DNA of 64,000 nt from Paraperibacillus marinus (GCF_046237605.1 NZ_CP143542.1:4030001-4094000); one strand, 5' to 3'; counted from the first letter of the stretch, positions 8,433 through 16,929 are shown. Numbers and translations: made by a program. The notes: generated by a model from the letters alone, not told the origin.

Positions 8433-9314
8433 TTGATTGAAGACAACCTGAGTAATTTAGGGGAATCGATATACAATATAAGAGTAAAATTGAATATTAG
8501 CCAAAAAGAACTTGCAGATGGAATTTGCAGCCAATCTCAAATCAGTAAAATCGAAAGCGGTATGATCAGCCCCTATGTGCATACGCTAATTAAAATTTCA
8601 AAAAAACTTGGAATAAACCCTGCCTTCTTCTTGAACCAAATATATAAAGATCAATTCGAGTTTGTTGATCATTCAAAGAAATTGGTAAGGGAAGCTATCC
8701 ATCATAAGGAGTATAAAGAAGTAAAAAGATTGCTTAAATCGCTGGATAGGCATCCTAGTTTTAAGGATATAGAGGAAAAACAGTTCATCATGTGGCATCA
8801 AGGAATCATAACCTACTATCTCGATAAGGACTTCCACAAATCGATTGACCTTTTATCCAATGCCTCCAAAATGAAAGAATCATTTCGCCATTCAGAACAA
8901 GATATCCAAGTCTTAAATAGTTTGGCCATTATATATTCAGAAGAAAAACAAGTGGAAAAAGCAAAAGAAAATTTTGAGTTAGCCCTAAAAACCTATAAAA
9001 ATTCTTTACTGGTTACAGATACATCCATTTATATTAGAATCTGTTACAATTCAAGTAAATTTCTCTTTAGTTTAAACAAGTACTCCGACGCATTAACCTA
9101 TTGTGATAGAGGAATTGAACATTGCAAACAATTTCATTCTACTTTCTTATTAGGCGAACTTTTATATCAAAAGGGAAGCACCCTTATCAAATTGAACGAT
9201 AAAGAAAACGGAATAAAATTCCTTGAACAAGCTTGTGTGCTTTTTCAAGTACTTGATAGAAGCGATTATCTCAACATAGTCCAAGCAGAGTTAGATGAAA
9301 TAAAATATCCGTAA
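8433..9314 (+). CDS. XRE-family regulator with TPR domain (Rgg/PlcR-like architecture)
   Basis: 293 residues. Residues about 10-65 form a helix-turn-helix of Cro/CI type (ISQKELADGICSQSQISKIE), followed by ~220 residues of helical repeats with a TPR look (EKAKENFELALKTY). This is the plan of RNPP/Rgg-type regulators that sense small peptides. I choose TTG 8433 because AGAGGAGCGG lies 6-8 nt upstream; the longer frame from TTG 8370 has no comparable site. It is transcribed away from the exporter operon at 7173-8105, so control of that operon, perhaps by a peptide or by the exported compound, is an inference from layout. Confidence 0.85.
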   Translation: MIEDNLSNLGESIYNIRVKLNISQKELADGICSQSQISKIESGMISPYVHTLIKISKKLGINPAFFLNQIYKDQFEFVDHSKKLVREAIHHKEYKEVKRLLKSLDRHPSFKDIEEKQFIMWHQGIITYYLDKDFHKSIDLLSNASKMKESFRHSEQDIQVLNSLAIIYSEEKQVEKAKENFELALKTYKNSLLVTDTSIYIRICYNSSKFLFSLNKYSDALTYCDRGIEHCKQFHSTFLLGELLYQKGSTLIKLNDKENGIKFLEQACVLFQVLDRSDYLNIVQAELDEIKYP

Positions 9315-9369
9315 ACTTCATTAAAGCTGACTGTGCCCTGCAGCCAGAACGGCTGGTAATGCCCGCCTT

Positions 9370-9505
9370 TGCAAGTAAATGGATGGGTTCCGCAAGTAAA
9401 CTAGTCACTTTCACAAGTAAATTCCATTTCCCGCAAGTAAACCAGCCTCCTCCGCAAGTAAATTTCATTTTCCGCAACTAAGCGGACAATGTTTGCAAGT
9501 AAACG
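9370..9505 (+). repeat. 20/21-nt periodic GCAAGTAAA array, copy 2
   Basis: Seven units with core CCGCAAGTAAA; the sixth reads GCAACTAAG. The GTAA (or equivalent) positions are 9375, 9396, 9417, 9437, 9458, 9478 and 9499, giving steps of 21, 21, 20, 21, 20 and 21. It lies between the convergent ends of the XRE/TPR gene and the chemoreceptor gene. Confidence 0.85.
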
Positions 9506-9507
9506 CT

Positions 9508-9558
9508 AAAAAGGCCAGCCCACCGCCCCGTCAGACAGGGCAGTAGCTGTGCCTTTTA
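9508..9558. terminator. Probable bidirectional terminator
   Basis: AAAAAGGC (9508-9515) pairs with GCCTTTT (9551-9557), enclosing a second small stem formed by GCCCC and GGGC. A-tract and T-tract flank the stem, so it can serve both converging genes. Confidence 0.55.
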
Positions 9559-9655
9559 ACAAAAATGAGTGACTTAGGGCTCAAAAGTAAGAAAAACTGA
9601 TTAAAATCCACTTATTTCGGCTCCGATCCAGCCAAAAAGCCAATCAAACTCCAAT

Positions 9656-11200
9656 TCACCCCGCACGCTGCACGGCACCCTCCGCCTCTACCGCGTCAAT
9701 CAGCCCATCCAGCTGCAGGGACAGGGCATTCAAGGCCGCAGAGACGTTTTCCACATTCTCAATGGCGGCGAGCTGCTCGCCGGCGGATTGGAAGATGCTG
9801 CCAGAGCTGATTTTCGCCATTTGGGCGATTTCGGTGACGGTCACAACAGACTGCGCCATCTGCCGGGATTGGGCGACAATCCGTTTCGCGGCTGCGACCA
9901 CATCCTTCAGCTGGTCATTCACAACAACTGTAGACTCGGAAATCTTCTGGAACACGGCCTCCGTCTCTGAGGCGATTTCCACTCCGCCTTCGACTTCCTT
10001 CTTTCCGTGCGCCATTGCTTTTTTGACGGCTTCTGTTTCCTGCTGCATTTCACGGATGATGGCGGCGATGTCTTTCGCTGAGCTTGCAGTCTGGCTGGCG
10101 AGCTTACGTACTTCGTCTGCCACTACGGCAAAGCCTTTGCCGGCCTCGCCTGCCCGTGCCGACTCGATCGCCGCATTGAGCGCGAGGAGATTTGTCTGAT
10201 CGGCTACGGCGGAAATCACGGCGGTCACTTTATTGATTTCCTGGGAGCGCTCGCTGAATGAGCCGAACGCCTCGCCCATATAATCGACCGACTCTGTGAT
10301 TCTGCCAATCTGGCGGATCGTCTTTTGGATGTACTCCTGACCCCTGTCAGCTTCCATGGTGGTCTGCTGGGAACTTTCCGCCACAAGGCTTGAGCTCATT
10401 GCAATCTGATTGATCCCTGCCTGCATTTCAAGCAAAAGGTCATGACTCTCCTGCACAGAGGACAGCTGTCTGTCAGAGCCGGCTGCCATCTCCTGAATGG
10501 CATGGGTGATATTTTTGCTCACAAAGGAAGATTCCCTCGAGCCTGACTCCAGCGCCTGCACATTCTCAAGCACCCGCTTGGATGTATGCTTGATATTATC
10601 CATAATGGTCCCGATCATCCTTTTATGGGAAGCATTCTCCTCCTCAAGCTTCAGCGTGTCTGTCTGTTTTTTATAAATCTGGACAATGGTGAACGCACTC
10701 GTGAGGATCAAGAAGATCGCGTGGATGAGCAGCAGCGAAAAACTGTAATCATCCGTGCCGCAGATGAGCTGCGGAAACAGGAAGTACCCAGCCATATGCT
10801 GGACGGCAAAGATCGCGGTGCTGAGTATGATCAGCCCAATGGAATCATAGTAAGTCAGAATGGCCAGCACCATGAAGATTGAGAAATGATACTCCACCAG
10901 CCCGTCTCCGCCGGCAACGATGGATATGCTGGAAAAAGTGAGCGAAAGGGTCACAAAAATAGAAGAAAGACGTTCCTCTTTCTTACGGTAACAAAATAAA
11001 GCAAGAGCGCCGAAAAGGATAGGAAGCGCCAGGATCACATTCAAGACGATCGGCAGCCCGCTGCCGGCAGCCGAAGTTTTATATAGGGATATGTATGAAT
11101 CCAAAAAGCCCAGATTTCTATGTAAAACATGTGCCAAAACCGAAAGAAAAATCACCAGAGCCATAATCCAGAGCATCAATACATTATTCTTACTGTTCAT
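9656..11200 (-). CDS. Methyl-accepting chemotaxis protein with multi-helix membrane sensor
   Basis: 514 residues from ATG 11200; GAGG 9 nt upstream decides this over GTG 11215. The first ~190 residues form about six membrane helices with short loops and no large extracellular sensor, so the signal is probably sensed in or at the membrane. No HAMP domain is visible. The rest is the helical hairpin of chemoreceptors; the tip is intact (DQTNLLALNAAIESARAGE), the CheA/CheW-binding signature, followed by GFAVVADEVRKLA. It should control CheA. The gene is monocistronic, facing the XRE/TPR gene across array 2. The ligand is unknown. Confidence 0.92.
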   Translation of the reverse strand: MNSKNNVLMLWIMALVIFLSVLAHVLHRNLGFLDSYISLYKTSAAGSGLPIVLNVILALPILFGALALFCYRKKEERLSSIFVTLSLTFSSISIVAGGDGLVEYHFSIFMVLAILTYYDSIGLIILSTAIFAVQHMAGYFLFPQLICGTDDYSFSLLLIHAIFLILTSAFTIVQIYKKQTDTLKLEEENASHKRMIGTIMDNIKHTSKRVLENVQALESGSRESSFVSKNITHAIQEMAAGSDRQLSSVQESHDLLLEMQAGINQIAMSSSLVAESSQQTTMEADRGQEYIQKTIRQIGRITESVDYMGEAFGSFSERSQEINKVTAVISAVADQTNLLALNAAIESARAGEAGKGFAVVADEVRKLASQTASSAKDIAAIIREMQQETEAVKKAMAHGKKEVEGGVEIASETEAVFQKISESTVVVNDQLKDVVAAAKRIVAQSRQMAQSVVTVTEIAQMAKISSGSIFQSAGEQLAAIENVENVSAALNALSLQLDGLIDAVEAEGAVQRAG

Positions 11201-11332
11201 TCGTATATACCTCACGTAAATTTATTAAACTGCTAAATTGCTTACCAGGTATATATATCCAGTATAAAAGACCCATAAACCCCTTTTCTGTAAAATATTT
11301 CACCAAGCCTGCTGGCCATTCTGGTAAAATTT

Positions 11333-11348
11333 AATCAAACGTTTGATT
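11333..11348. promoter_or_regulatory. 16-bp perfect palindrome, operator candidate 1
   Basis: AATCAAACGTTTGATT lies directly in front of the ribosome binding site of the VanZ-like gene. A longer perfect version of the same palindrome lies upstream of the EAL gene (19257-19278). The shared site suggests one dimeric regulator; TetR-type proteins often bind such motifs, but none is identified. Confidence 0.5.
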
Positions 11349-11363
11349 GGAGTTTTTATTTAA

Positions 11364-11765
11364 ATGAAGATAAAAGTACTACTGGTCATCGCCTGGAGCC
11401 TGATCCTGCTGACACACACCCTGACGAATGACCTCGGGGAGCTCCTCCGGAACCGATCGGTATACTTCTCACTCGATCCAAATCCCAATTTCCGCTCCTT
11501 TTTTTATCTCACAGACATCGCCCTTATCCACCAGTTCTTTATCATAGTGAAGCTCGGCCATTTTTTCGGCTTTGCCGTGCTGGACTTCCTGCTCTTTAAC
11601 CTGACACGCAGCCACAGAAAATCAATACTTCTCTCGCTATCCATGGCCATCCTCACCGAAGTGCTTCAGCTGTTCTTTGGCCGGGACGGGCGGCTTTACG
11701 ATATTGTCATAGATGGAATGGGCATTCTGCTCGTTTATTGGTGGCTTCGGAAGGTTCAAAGGTAA
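11364..11765 (+). CDS. VanZ-like family membrane protein
   Basis: 133 residues with an N-terminal helix (about 3-19), two or three further helices and the VanZ-like pattern around KLGHFFGFAVLDFLLF and LTEVLQLFFGRDGRLYD, where the acidic residues after the third helix are typical. VanZ confers low-level teicoplanin resistance in enterococci, but most family members have other, unknown envelope roles. The ribosome binding site GGAG starts right after the palindrome 11333-11348. The last 31 nt before the next gene's start are short, so cotranscription with the hydrolase at 11797 is likely. Confidence 0.8.
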   Translation: MKIKVLLVIAWSLILLTHTLTNDLGELLRNRSVYFSLDPNPNFRSFFYLTDIALIHQFFIIVKLGHFFGFAVLDFLLFNLTRSHRKSILLSLSMAILTEVLQLFFGRDGRLYDIVIDGMGILLVYWWLRKVQR

Positions 11766-11796
11766 AACGGTATTTCATTTTAATAGAAAAGTGGGG

Positions 11797-12516
11797 ATGA
11801 AATTGATACTGCACACAGAAATTCTCGGGAATGGGGAGCCCCTCCTCTTTCTTCATACCGGGCTGCAGAGAGGAATGACAGATTTCCAGTTCCAGAGGGA
11901 GTATTTTAAGGATCGATACCAGATCATTCTTCCCGACCTCCGGGGTCACGGACAATCAGTCCATGATGATTTCTCTGCCTTTTTTGAGGACTCAGCACAG
12001 GATCTATCAGAAACACTCAGCCATTTAGGAGTAGATTCAGCACACATCGCTGGTTGTTCATTAGGAGCTTTGGCAGGACTTTTCTTTGCAAAAAGATTTC
12101 CTTCCAAAGTAAAAAGCTTAACTCTTTCAGGTATCTTATCCGAGCAGCCGGATAACTGGCTGGACATGCAAAAGGAAGATATCGCACATCAAGCCCAATT
12201 ATTAAAAAACGAGGAAGCCATCCGTTACTTTGATGCCCTGCACAAATCAGACTGGCGTCAGTTCCTGGAGCTGGCAAAAAATGATGATTGGTATCCATTT
12301 GAGGTGACCAAAGATCTCGAGGGCATCACATCCCCTGTTCTCATTATGGTTGGCGAGGGAAATAAAGCAGAAACCAAAGGAACACTCTTTTACCCTTCCA
12401 TAAAAGAAGATGTTCACGTTTCGATCATTCCCTTTGCCTCACACCTGGTGCATTCCCAGCAGCCAGAAATTTACACAAAAATATTGGAAGCTTTTCTAAA
12501 TAAGGTACACAGCTAA
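11797..12516 (+). CDS. Alpha/beta hydrolase
   Basis: 239 residues of alpha/beta-hydrolase fold. Early on there is an oxyanion loop region (LLFLHTGLQ), then the nucleophile elbow GCSLG (Ser as nucleophile), then PVLIMVGEGN where the fold's acidic residue is expected, and a catalytic His in PFASHLVH. The substrate is unknown; such proteins cover esterases, lactonases and C-C hydrolases. The start is uncertain: ATG 11797 gives the correct first strand, but no good ribosome binding site stands in front of it, and GTG 11791 is possible. It follows the VanZ-like gene closely. Confidence 0.8.
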   Translation: MKLILHTEILGNGEPLLFLHTGLQRGMTDFQFQREYFKDRYQIILPDLRGHGQSVHDDFSAFFEDSAQDLSETLSHLGVDSAHIAGCSLGALAGLFFAKRFPSKVKSLTLSGILSEQPDNWLDMQKEDIAHQAQLLKNEEAIRYFDALHKSDWRQFLELAKNDDWYPFEVTKDLEGITSPVLIMVGEGNKAETKGTLFYPSIKEDVHVSIIPFASHLVHSQQPEIYTKILEAFLNKVHS

Positions 12517-12551
12517 GATATTGCAAAGCTTACAACCAGGGGTGAAAAACT

Positions 12552-12740
12552 TTGAAGAACTTCAGTTTAAACATGACATGGCCGCAGCTCCTCTTAACAG
12601 CATTCCTGAGCGCAACAATCAACACCGCAGCAGACTTCTACATTCACTGGGAAAATCGTATATGGGCCGGAATTTTTTATTTTGTGATTTTTATAGCCTG
12701 TGCCATCATCTCTCAACTATTGATTAAAAATGAGGAGTAA
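12552..12740 (+). CDS. Small two-helix membrane protein
   Basis: 62 residues starting at TTG 12552 behind AGGGGTG. Two hydrophobic segments (about 11-28 and 37-57) and a short acidic end. I do not recognise it. It overlaps no other gene and is followed 5 nt later by another small membrane protein gene, so the two are probably translated together. Confidence 0.6.
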   Translation: MKNFSLNMTWPQLLLTAFLSATINTAADFYIHWENRIWAGIFYFVIFIACAIISQLLIKNEE

Positions 12741-12745
12741 TAAGT

Positions 12746-13009
12746 ATGTATTCCTGGGGAATGGAAAACTTTCTTTTTTGGTACTGGGTTTTTATATTTT
12801 GGCTGTTATTGCTGGTGTCCGTTATTTTGTCTTTCACAGCATGGAAGATAAAATCGTGGAAATGGTCGCTGGCTGGTTTAATCGTCTTCCTGCCAAATGT
12901 GCTGGCATTATTCATAACAGAATTAGAAAAGGTTATGTATTTATTTTTCATATGGTTTTTCTTGCAGGGTTATTTGACTCTTAGATTGAAAAACAGGGCG
13001 GTCGGTTAA
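12746..13009 (+). CDS. Small Trp-rich membrane protein
   Basis: 87 residues with three hydrophobic helices and many Trp residues near the start (MYSWGMENFLFWYWVFIFW). ATG 12746 lies 8 nt after a GAGGAG site that is within the end of the preceding gene. No family is recognised. The neighbours (62-, 87- and 103-residue membrane proteins in a row) suggest a small membrane-protein operon of unknown use. Confidence 0.65.
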   Translation: MYSWGMENFLFWYWVFIFWLLLLVSVILSFTAWKIKSWKWSLAGLIVFLPNVLALFITELEKVMYLFFIWFFLQGYLTLRLKNRAVG

Positions 13010-13063
13010 CACCGCCTCTTCACCGAGCAGCCATACTGAAAAAAATTCTTAGGAGGCCGGCCC

Positions 13064-13375
13064 ATGCTCATTCCTTCCCTTATTTTAACTGCATTCGGAA
13101 TTCTTATTATGATAATAGGAACCCTCATCATCCGCAAAGGCAAAACATCCTTCATCGCCGGAAATCATGAGATGTTTGTCCCGAAAAACGAAAAGAAATT
13201 GGCAGCGCAGATCGGATGGGTCGTCATCGCTTTTGGACTCGAGGCGATTCTGTTTCCCATTGCGTTTCAGATCAGTGACATAGTGGTGGGCTGGCACTTT
13301 GCCGTTCTGGCTGGGATGAATGTGCTGGTTGTCCTCTTCTTCATGCTGATTGATCAACTCTCCCAGATTAAATAA
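13064..13375 (+). CDS. DUF3784-like membrane protein
   Basis: 103 residues with three hydrophobic segments (about 4-24, 46-69 and 77-97). The loop after helix 1 reads KTSFIAGNHEMFVPKNEKKL, which resembles the IAGY-N--EK-- loop of DUF3784 proteins. TAGGAGG is placed ideally before ATG 13064. Its last 8 nt overlap the end of the convergent SLAP gene. Confidence 0.65.
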   Translation: MLIPSLILTAFGILIMIIGTLIIRKGKTSFIAGNHEMFVPKNEKKLAAQIGWVVIAFGLEAILFPIAFQISDIVVGWHFAVLAGMNVLVVLFFMLIDQLSQIK

Positions 13376-13742
13376 TTTCCAACTCTCCATTCTCAAAAGT
13401 AGCCCCTGGGGTATAACTCCCCCACGGAAAAATAAACGTCCAGGGCATGCTCACTCCTGATGGAATAACCAAAGGCAGTGTGAAAGCATCCTCACCCAAC
13501 GCTGCTCCCTCGACACTATAACGTAATTTCACCCCATCAAAGCGAAACGCTGCGTCTGTGAAGTTGTGTACCAGCACCGTCACGAGGAGCGCCTCTCTAT
13601 GATTAATGGCTTCCCGAACAGGTGAAAACAGGATGACGGAGCGTTGCAGGTGCTTTGTTTCATTAAAGATCCGCTCAATATTTTTCCGGTCCACCCCCGC
13701 TATCGCTTTATCCCATGATGCTTCAAATTGTAATTGCTGCAT
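13368..13742 (-). CDS. SLAP-domain protein
   Basis: 124 residues matching the SLAP domain seen in Bacillus S-layer-associated and accessory-Sec proteins: the opening QLQFEASWDKAIAGVDRKNI, a central VLVHNFTDAAFRFDG strand pair and the ending WTFIFPWGSYTP. This copy is a single domain without a signal peptide, as many chromosomal SLAP proteins are. Its role is not established; domain partners suggest the cell surface, yet the absence of a signal is at odds with that. The gene ends inside the convergent DUF3784-like gene. Confidence 0.7.
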   Translation of the reverse strand: MQQLQFEASWDKAIAGVDRKNIERIFNETKHLQRSVILFSPVREAINHREALLVTVLVHNFTDAAFRFDGVKLRYSVEGAALGEDAFTLPLVIPSGVSMPWTFIFPWGSYTPGATFENGELEII

Positions 13743-13763
13743 ACCTCACACTCCCTCTCTATT

Positions 13764-14105
13764 TCAGTTGGACATATATTTAACGACGGTATCCTGCGCC
13801 AGCAAAAACAGCAGCCAGCCGATCAGCCCTAGGCCGAATGAGATTACCAGGTGAATGGAATGCTTGAGAGCGATTCCTATGATCAAAAGCATCACCGCTG
13901 TGGCCGGAATCCCCCAGGCGACACCGAGTGCAAATCGGCTCAGCGTTTCCTTCTGCTCTCCCTGGACAAACAGCCAAAAGATACTGAGCATGCTGACGAT
14001 AGGCAGAGCCGCAATAATGCCGCCCTGCTGCGGAAATCTCCGGGCAATCTCGGTTATCACGCCAATGATAACGGCCGAGGCGAGAATTTTAATGATCGGA
14101 AACAT
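13764..14105 (-). CDS. DUF3147 family membrane protein
   Basis: 113 residues with four hydrophobic helices. The pattern EIARRFPQQGGIIAALPIVS followed by a Trp-rich second half is characteristic of DUF3147. The first 17 nt overlap the end of the MarR-type gene, so the two are translationally coupled. A MarR regulator paired with a small integral membrane protein suggests export or tolerance of a small molecule, by inference only. Confidence 0.75.
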   Translation of the reverse strand: MFPIIKILASAVIIGVITEIARRFPQQGGIIAALPIVSMLSIFWLFVQGEQKETLSRFALGVAWGIPATAVMLLIIGIALKHSIHLVISFGLGLIGWLLFLLAQDTVVKYMSN

Positions 14106-14508
14106 CTTTTGCCTTCTCCCTCAAAAGTGTAAACGCCTGGAGGATCAGCTCCCGCTCCCCGGGACTCATTTTTTCAAACAGGAGCTCCAGCTTCTCCTCA
14201 TCCAAACTGGAATGCCGGTGCAGCACACCGCTCCCAAGATCCGTAAGCTTTAACACAACCTGCCGCTCATCCTCGTGGGAGCGCGTTTTCATCACATACT
14301 TCTTTTCAATCAAACGTTTGATGTGTTCAGAAGCCGTATTGTGCGAAACCCCGATCGCCTGTGCGACTTCCTTGATTCCGACCGCTATCTCCTTCTGAAT
14401 CACCTGCAGGATCCTCACAGCCTGGTGAGTGATTTTTTCCTGCTGGTTATAACGCAATTGGTAGTATATATCGGTCCAGAGCTGATTTAGTTCTATGATT
14501 TCTTTCAT
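14089..14508 (-). CDS. MarR-family transcriptional regulator
   Basis: 139 residues with a winged helix: recognition region VSHNTASEHIKRLIEKKYV (about 51-69) and wing RSHEDERQVVLKLTDLG, the standard DxR-type MarR wing. A C-terminal helix closes the dimer interface. ATG 14508 follows GGAG. MarR proteins usually repress their own operon and release DNA upon ligand binding; the coupled downstream DUF3147 gene is the obvious target. A 14-bp palindrome ATCAAACGTTTGAT occurs within the codons for IKRLI, which may be chance. Confidence 0.88.
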   Translation of the reverse strand: MKEIIELNQLWTDIYYQLRYNQQEKITHQAVRILQVIQKEIAVGIKEVAQAIGVSHNTASEHIKRLIEKKYVMKTRSHEDERQVVLKLTDLGSGVLHRHSSLDEEKLELLFEKMSPGERELILQAFTLLREKAKDVSDH

Positions 14509-14596
14509 TTGGGACTCCTCTGTATCGTTGTTTAAGAATATATCTTATATTACGATATATAAGAAATAAATAGCAACCATTCTTTCTCCGGATCAT

Positions 14597-14622
14597 AAAA
14601 AAAGAATGCCAGCCAGGCATTC
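14597..14622 (-). terminator. Terminator of the immunity-type gene group
   Basis: GAATGCC (14604-14610) pairs with GGCATTC (14616-14622); on the minus strand it is followed by seven T. Confidence 0.85.
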
Positions 14623-14630
14623 TTCAAAGT

Positions 14631-15133
14631 TTAGGACCATTTTTCTTCTTCATTTTCAATCCACTCATTTTTCTTTAAATCATAAGACATGTAATCATCA
14701 TGAAAAACAAAATACGATGGTACCTTCAAGGAATGGCCCCCTGCTTCTTCCCAGCATTGTCTAAACCAGTCTGTAAAAACTTGGTGCTCCTGTGACTCCA
14801 GCTCCCTTCATGTTGATCATAAAACTCCGAAAATTCGTCTGACTGACTGTCCTTTAACTGATAATACTCGATATTTGAAAGTACCTCTTCACTGCCGGCA
14901 AAAACCGTTTTGTCACTTCCGCTGTAAATAACTTCATTGGCCTCTCTATCCACTGAAAACATTATTATGGATAACTCGAACCTGGTAGGTTCAATGAACG
15001 CATTGAAATCCAATAAATCTATATCAGCAGGGAAGTTGTATGAAAAAACATTTTTGAGAGTACTCACCAGCAAATCAGTTTTTTTCTCCAGATTAGCTTT
15101 TATAGAACTCAGATATTGATCGACGGTAAACAT
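14631..15133 (-). pseudogene. Frameshifted gene of unknown function (immunity-type neighbourhood)
   Basis: From ATG 15133 (GGAGG 8 nt upstream) a frame runs about 110 codons to FSEFYDQHEG and then into a poor tail ending at 14726. Near 14810 another frame takes over with sensible sequence (ELESQEHQVFTDWFRQCWEE, then a Tyr-rich end with YFVFHDDYMSYDL) and stops at 14631, 9 nt before the terminator. The intact protein would be about 167 residues, acidic and cytoplasmic. A single-base indel explains the break; it may be real decay or an assembly error. The family is not recognised, but size, composition and neighbours fit toxin-immunity proteins. Confidence 0.6.
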
Positions 15134-15171
15134 AATAAAAACCTCCAACGGGAAAATAACTCGAAATTTCC

Positions 15172-15591
15172 TTAGTTTTCTACCAGAATAAAGCATTTTT
15201 CATATATTTCAATCGTTTCCATTTGTAAATCATTTAAATTAACCTTTAACTCCACTTCGCGTTCTTCCTTTTCTTCTCCGTCCCAACAGATGTAAATCTC
15301 ACAAATATCACCTTTTGGAAGTAATTCTTTTAGTGAATGACAAATATGGAGAAAAGTTTTTCTGGATTTTTCATAGTTATGTGGTGAATGAGCCTTGTTA
15401 TAGTCCGTCAATTCCCAAATAGGATTTGCTTGTAAAATCTCATAGATATAAGGCGTCGTAAAATGCTTTTGTTTAACTATGCCACGATGTTCTTCATCGG
15501 GGCAGACATAGTAAACTTCAAATTCATTTTCTACAACATCTTCACTTGGCTTTATGGGGAAATTAAAGCCCACATAGGTGATCATACTCAT
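15172..15591 (-). CDS. Hypothetical acidic protein
   Basis: 139 residues, strongly acidic, no signal or membrane segment. Begins MSMITYVGFNFPIKPS and contains YYVCPDEEHRGIVKQKHF and a Glu-rich hairpin (CWDGEEKEEREVELKV). GGGAG lies about 9 nt before ATG 15591. I do not recognise a family. It lies 38 nt upstream of the broken gene at 14631-15133 and is in line with the Imm8-like gene, so the three may be a row of immunity genes. Confidence 0.6.
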   Translation of the reverse strand: MSMITYVGFNFPIKPSEDVVENEFEVYYVCPDEEHRGIVKQKHFTTPYIYEILQANPIWELTDYNKAHSPHNYEKSRKTFLHICHSLKELLPKGDICEIYICWDGEEKEEREVELKVNLNDLQMETIEIYEKCFILVEN

Positions 15592-15715
15592 TTCTTCAGA
15601 CTCCCTAACGTTTAGTACTTACATTGAATAGTTGAATACGCATTAATATTGACAACTTCAGACATCTTCTTAAATAAGAACCAGGCAAGCTAGGTAATTA
15701 TAATGATATTTAGAC

Positions 15716-16078
15716 TTAAATAAATCCACGCCCATCAAATTCCCAATCAAAATACTTCACTAAGTTTTGCACACTCTTCTCCCAGTCAGACCCGGTGCAT
15801 TTAAAGAGAATTTCAGTTATTTTTGCTTCTACCAGATCAAAGCTGTAATCCCTGACAATGAGATGCTTATGTGTCACCCAGTCTGAGCTGGTTTTTTTTC
15901 GTTTTCTTAAGCCTTCAGGCGAAGCAACGAAAACATAAAAAATATCGGATGCCTCATCGTTTACATACCCAACATTAAACTCCAGCAAATAATAGATCTC
16001 TTCTGCATCGCGCGGCACCCACTTCCACACTTCATTAATATCTGATGAGTAAACGTCCTTGATTTCAAGCATTGTCAT
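15716..16078 (-). CDS. Immunity protein 8 (Imm8)-like protein
   Basis: 120 residues. The order of landmarks matches Imm8: an opening MLEIKDVYSSDI, a midpart DIFYVFVASPEGL, then KHLIVRDYSFDLVEAKITEI and an end with CTGSDW and YFDWEF. Members of this family protect cells from polymorphic toxins of the same strain. No toxin gene is visible next to it, so it is an orphan here, as is common for immunity genes kept against neighbours' toxins. Start ATG 16078 (MTMLE) or ATG 16072; GGGGG is close upstream. Confidence 0.75.
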   Translation of the reverse strand: MTMLEIKDVYSSDINEVWKWVPRDAEEIYYLLEFNVGYVNDEASDIFYVFVASPEGLRKRKKTSSDWVTHKHLIVRDYSFDLVEAKITEILFKCTGSDWEKSVQNLVKYFDWEFDGRGFI

Positions 16079-16257
16079 TCCCCCCCGCCCTTTCTTAAAT
16101 TCAAATAGACTGAAACTGCAATCATAAATAATTGGAAGTTATAGGAATAAGCTGTGTTATATTAAGTGATAAGGGGCTTTTCTAATGATAAAAATGAAAT
16201 TCAGACCGTGTATAGACCTTCAATAGTGACAAATTTTATTTGCAGGGTGATAAGTCG

Positions 16258-16929
16258 ATGATAGGAATAAGTATAGCAACGAAGTGGGAATATGAAGCGA
16301 CACTTAAATACTTCAATATAAAAGATTACGAACGTTTCGATTATCCTTATGGTGAGTATTTCATGCGAACCATTAATGATACTGAACTTATTTTTTATAG
16401 TACCGGTGTAAGAAAAGTAAATGGTGTTGGCGGTAATCAGTATATGATTTCTAAATTTAATTTAACGAAAGTAATCGTTTCTGGAACATGTGCAGGAATA
16501 GATGATAAGTTCAGTGTTTTGGATATTTTCGTACCCGATAAAGCCGTTCAATATGATTGCACGGTAAAAGAAATTGAGCCATTTATTAAACAATCCTTCA
16601 TAGTCGATATTGACCTATCGAAATATGGAAATGATTTTTATACCGGAACAATTGGCACCGCTGATAAAGCAGTAGTGATGTGGAAGGATTATTTAGAACT
16701 TAAAGAAAATAAAATCATAATAGCCGATACAGAATCGGGTGCCATTGCTTATATCTGCAGGAAGAATGATGTTGAGTGCATTATTATAAAAGGGATATCT
16801 GATTTTCCAACAGAAGAAAGTAACTCTGATTCATTCGAATCGAACACAGATCAAATTAATATTTATATAGAAAACACACCCAAAGTTATGAACAAAATAT
16901 TTGGCGAATATTTAAGTAGATTTATATAA
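16258..16929 (+). CDS. Nucleoside phosphorylase-superfamily protein (MTA/SAH nucleosidase-like)
   Basis: 223 residues from ATG 16258, with GGGTGA 7 nt upstream; the longer TTG 16240 start lacks a site. The fold is that of purine nucleoside phosphorylases and MTA/SAH nucleosidases: an opening strand MIGISIATKWEYEAT, a GVGGNQ element for the phosphate or ribose site, SGTCAGID as the central strand, IIADTESGAIAYIC with the conserved Glu, and IIKGISDFP carrying the catalytic Asp. It is more divergent than housekeeping MtnN, and AT-richer than most neighbours, hinting at transfer. Some such enzymes act in phage defence, but here the gene stands alone. Substrate unknown. Confidence 0.75.
   Translation: MIGISIATKWEYEATLKYFNIKDYERFDYPYGEYFMRTINDTELIFYSTGVRKVNGVGGNQYMISKFNLTKVIVSGTCAGIDDKFSVLDIFVPDKAVQYDCTVKEIEPFIKQSFIVDIDLSKYGNDFYTGTIGTADKAVVMWKDYLELKENKIIIADTESGAIAYICRKNDVECIIIKGISDFPTEESNSDSFESNTDQINIYIENTPKVMNKIFGEYLSRFI

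Noticed and set aside
14309..14322. Third ATCAAACGTTTGAT palindrome as an operator
   Set aside because: It lies inside the MarR helix-turn-helix codons (IKRLI), where codon choice alone can yield it.
16240..16257. Longer TTG start of the nucleosidase-like gene
   Set aside because: No ribosome binding site in front, and ATG 16258 begins the expected first strand.
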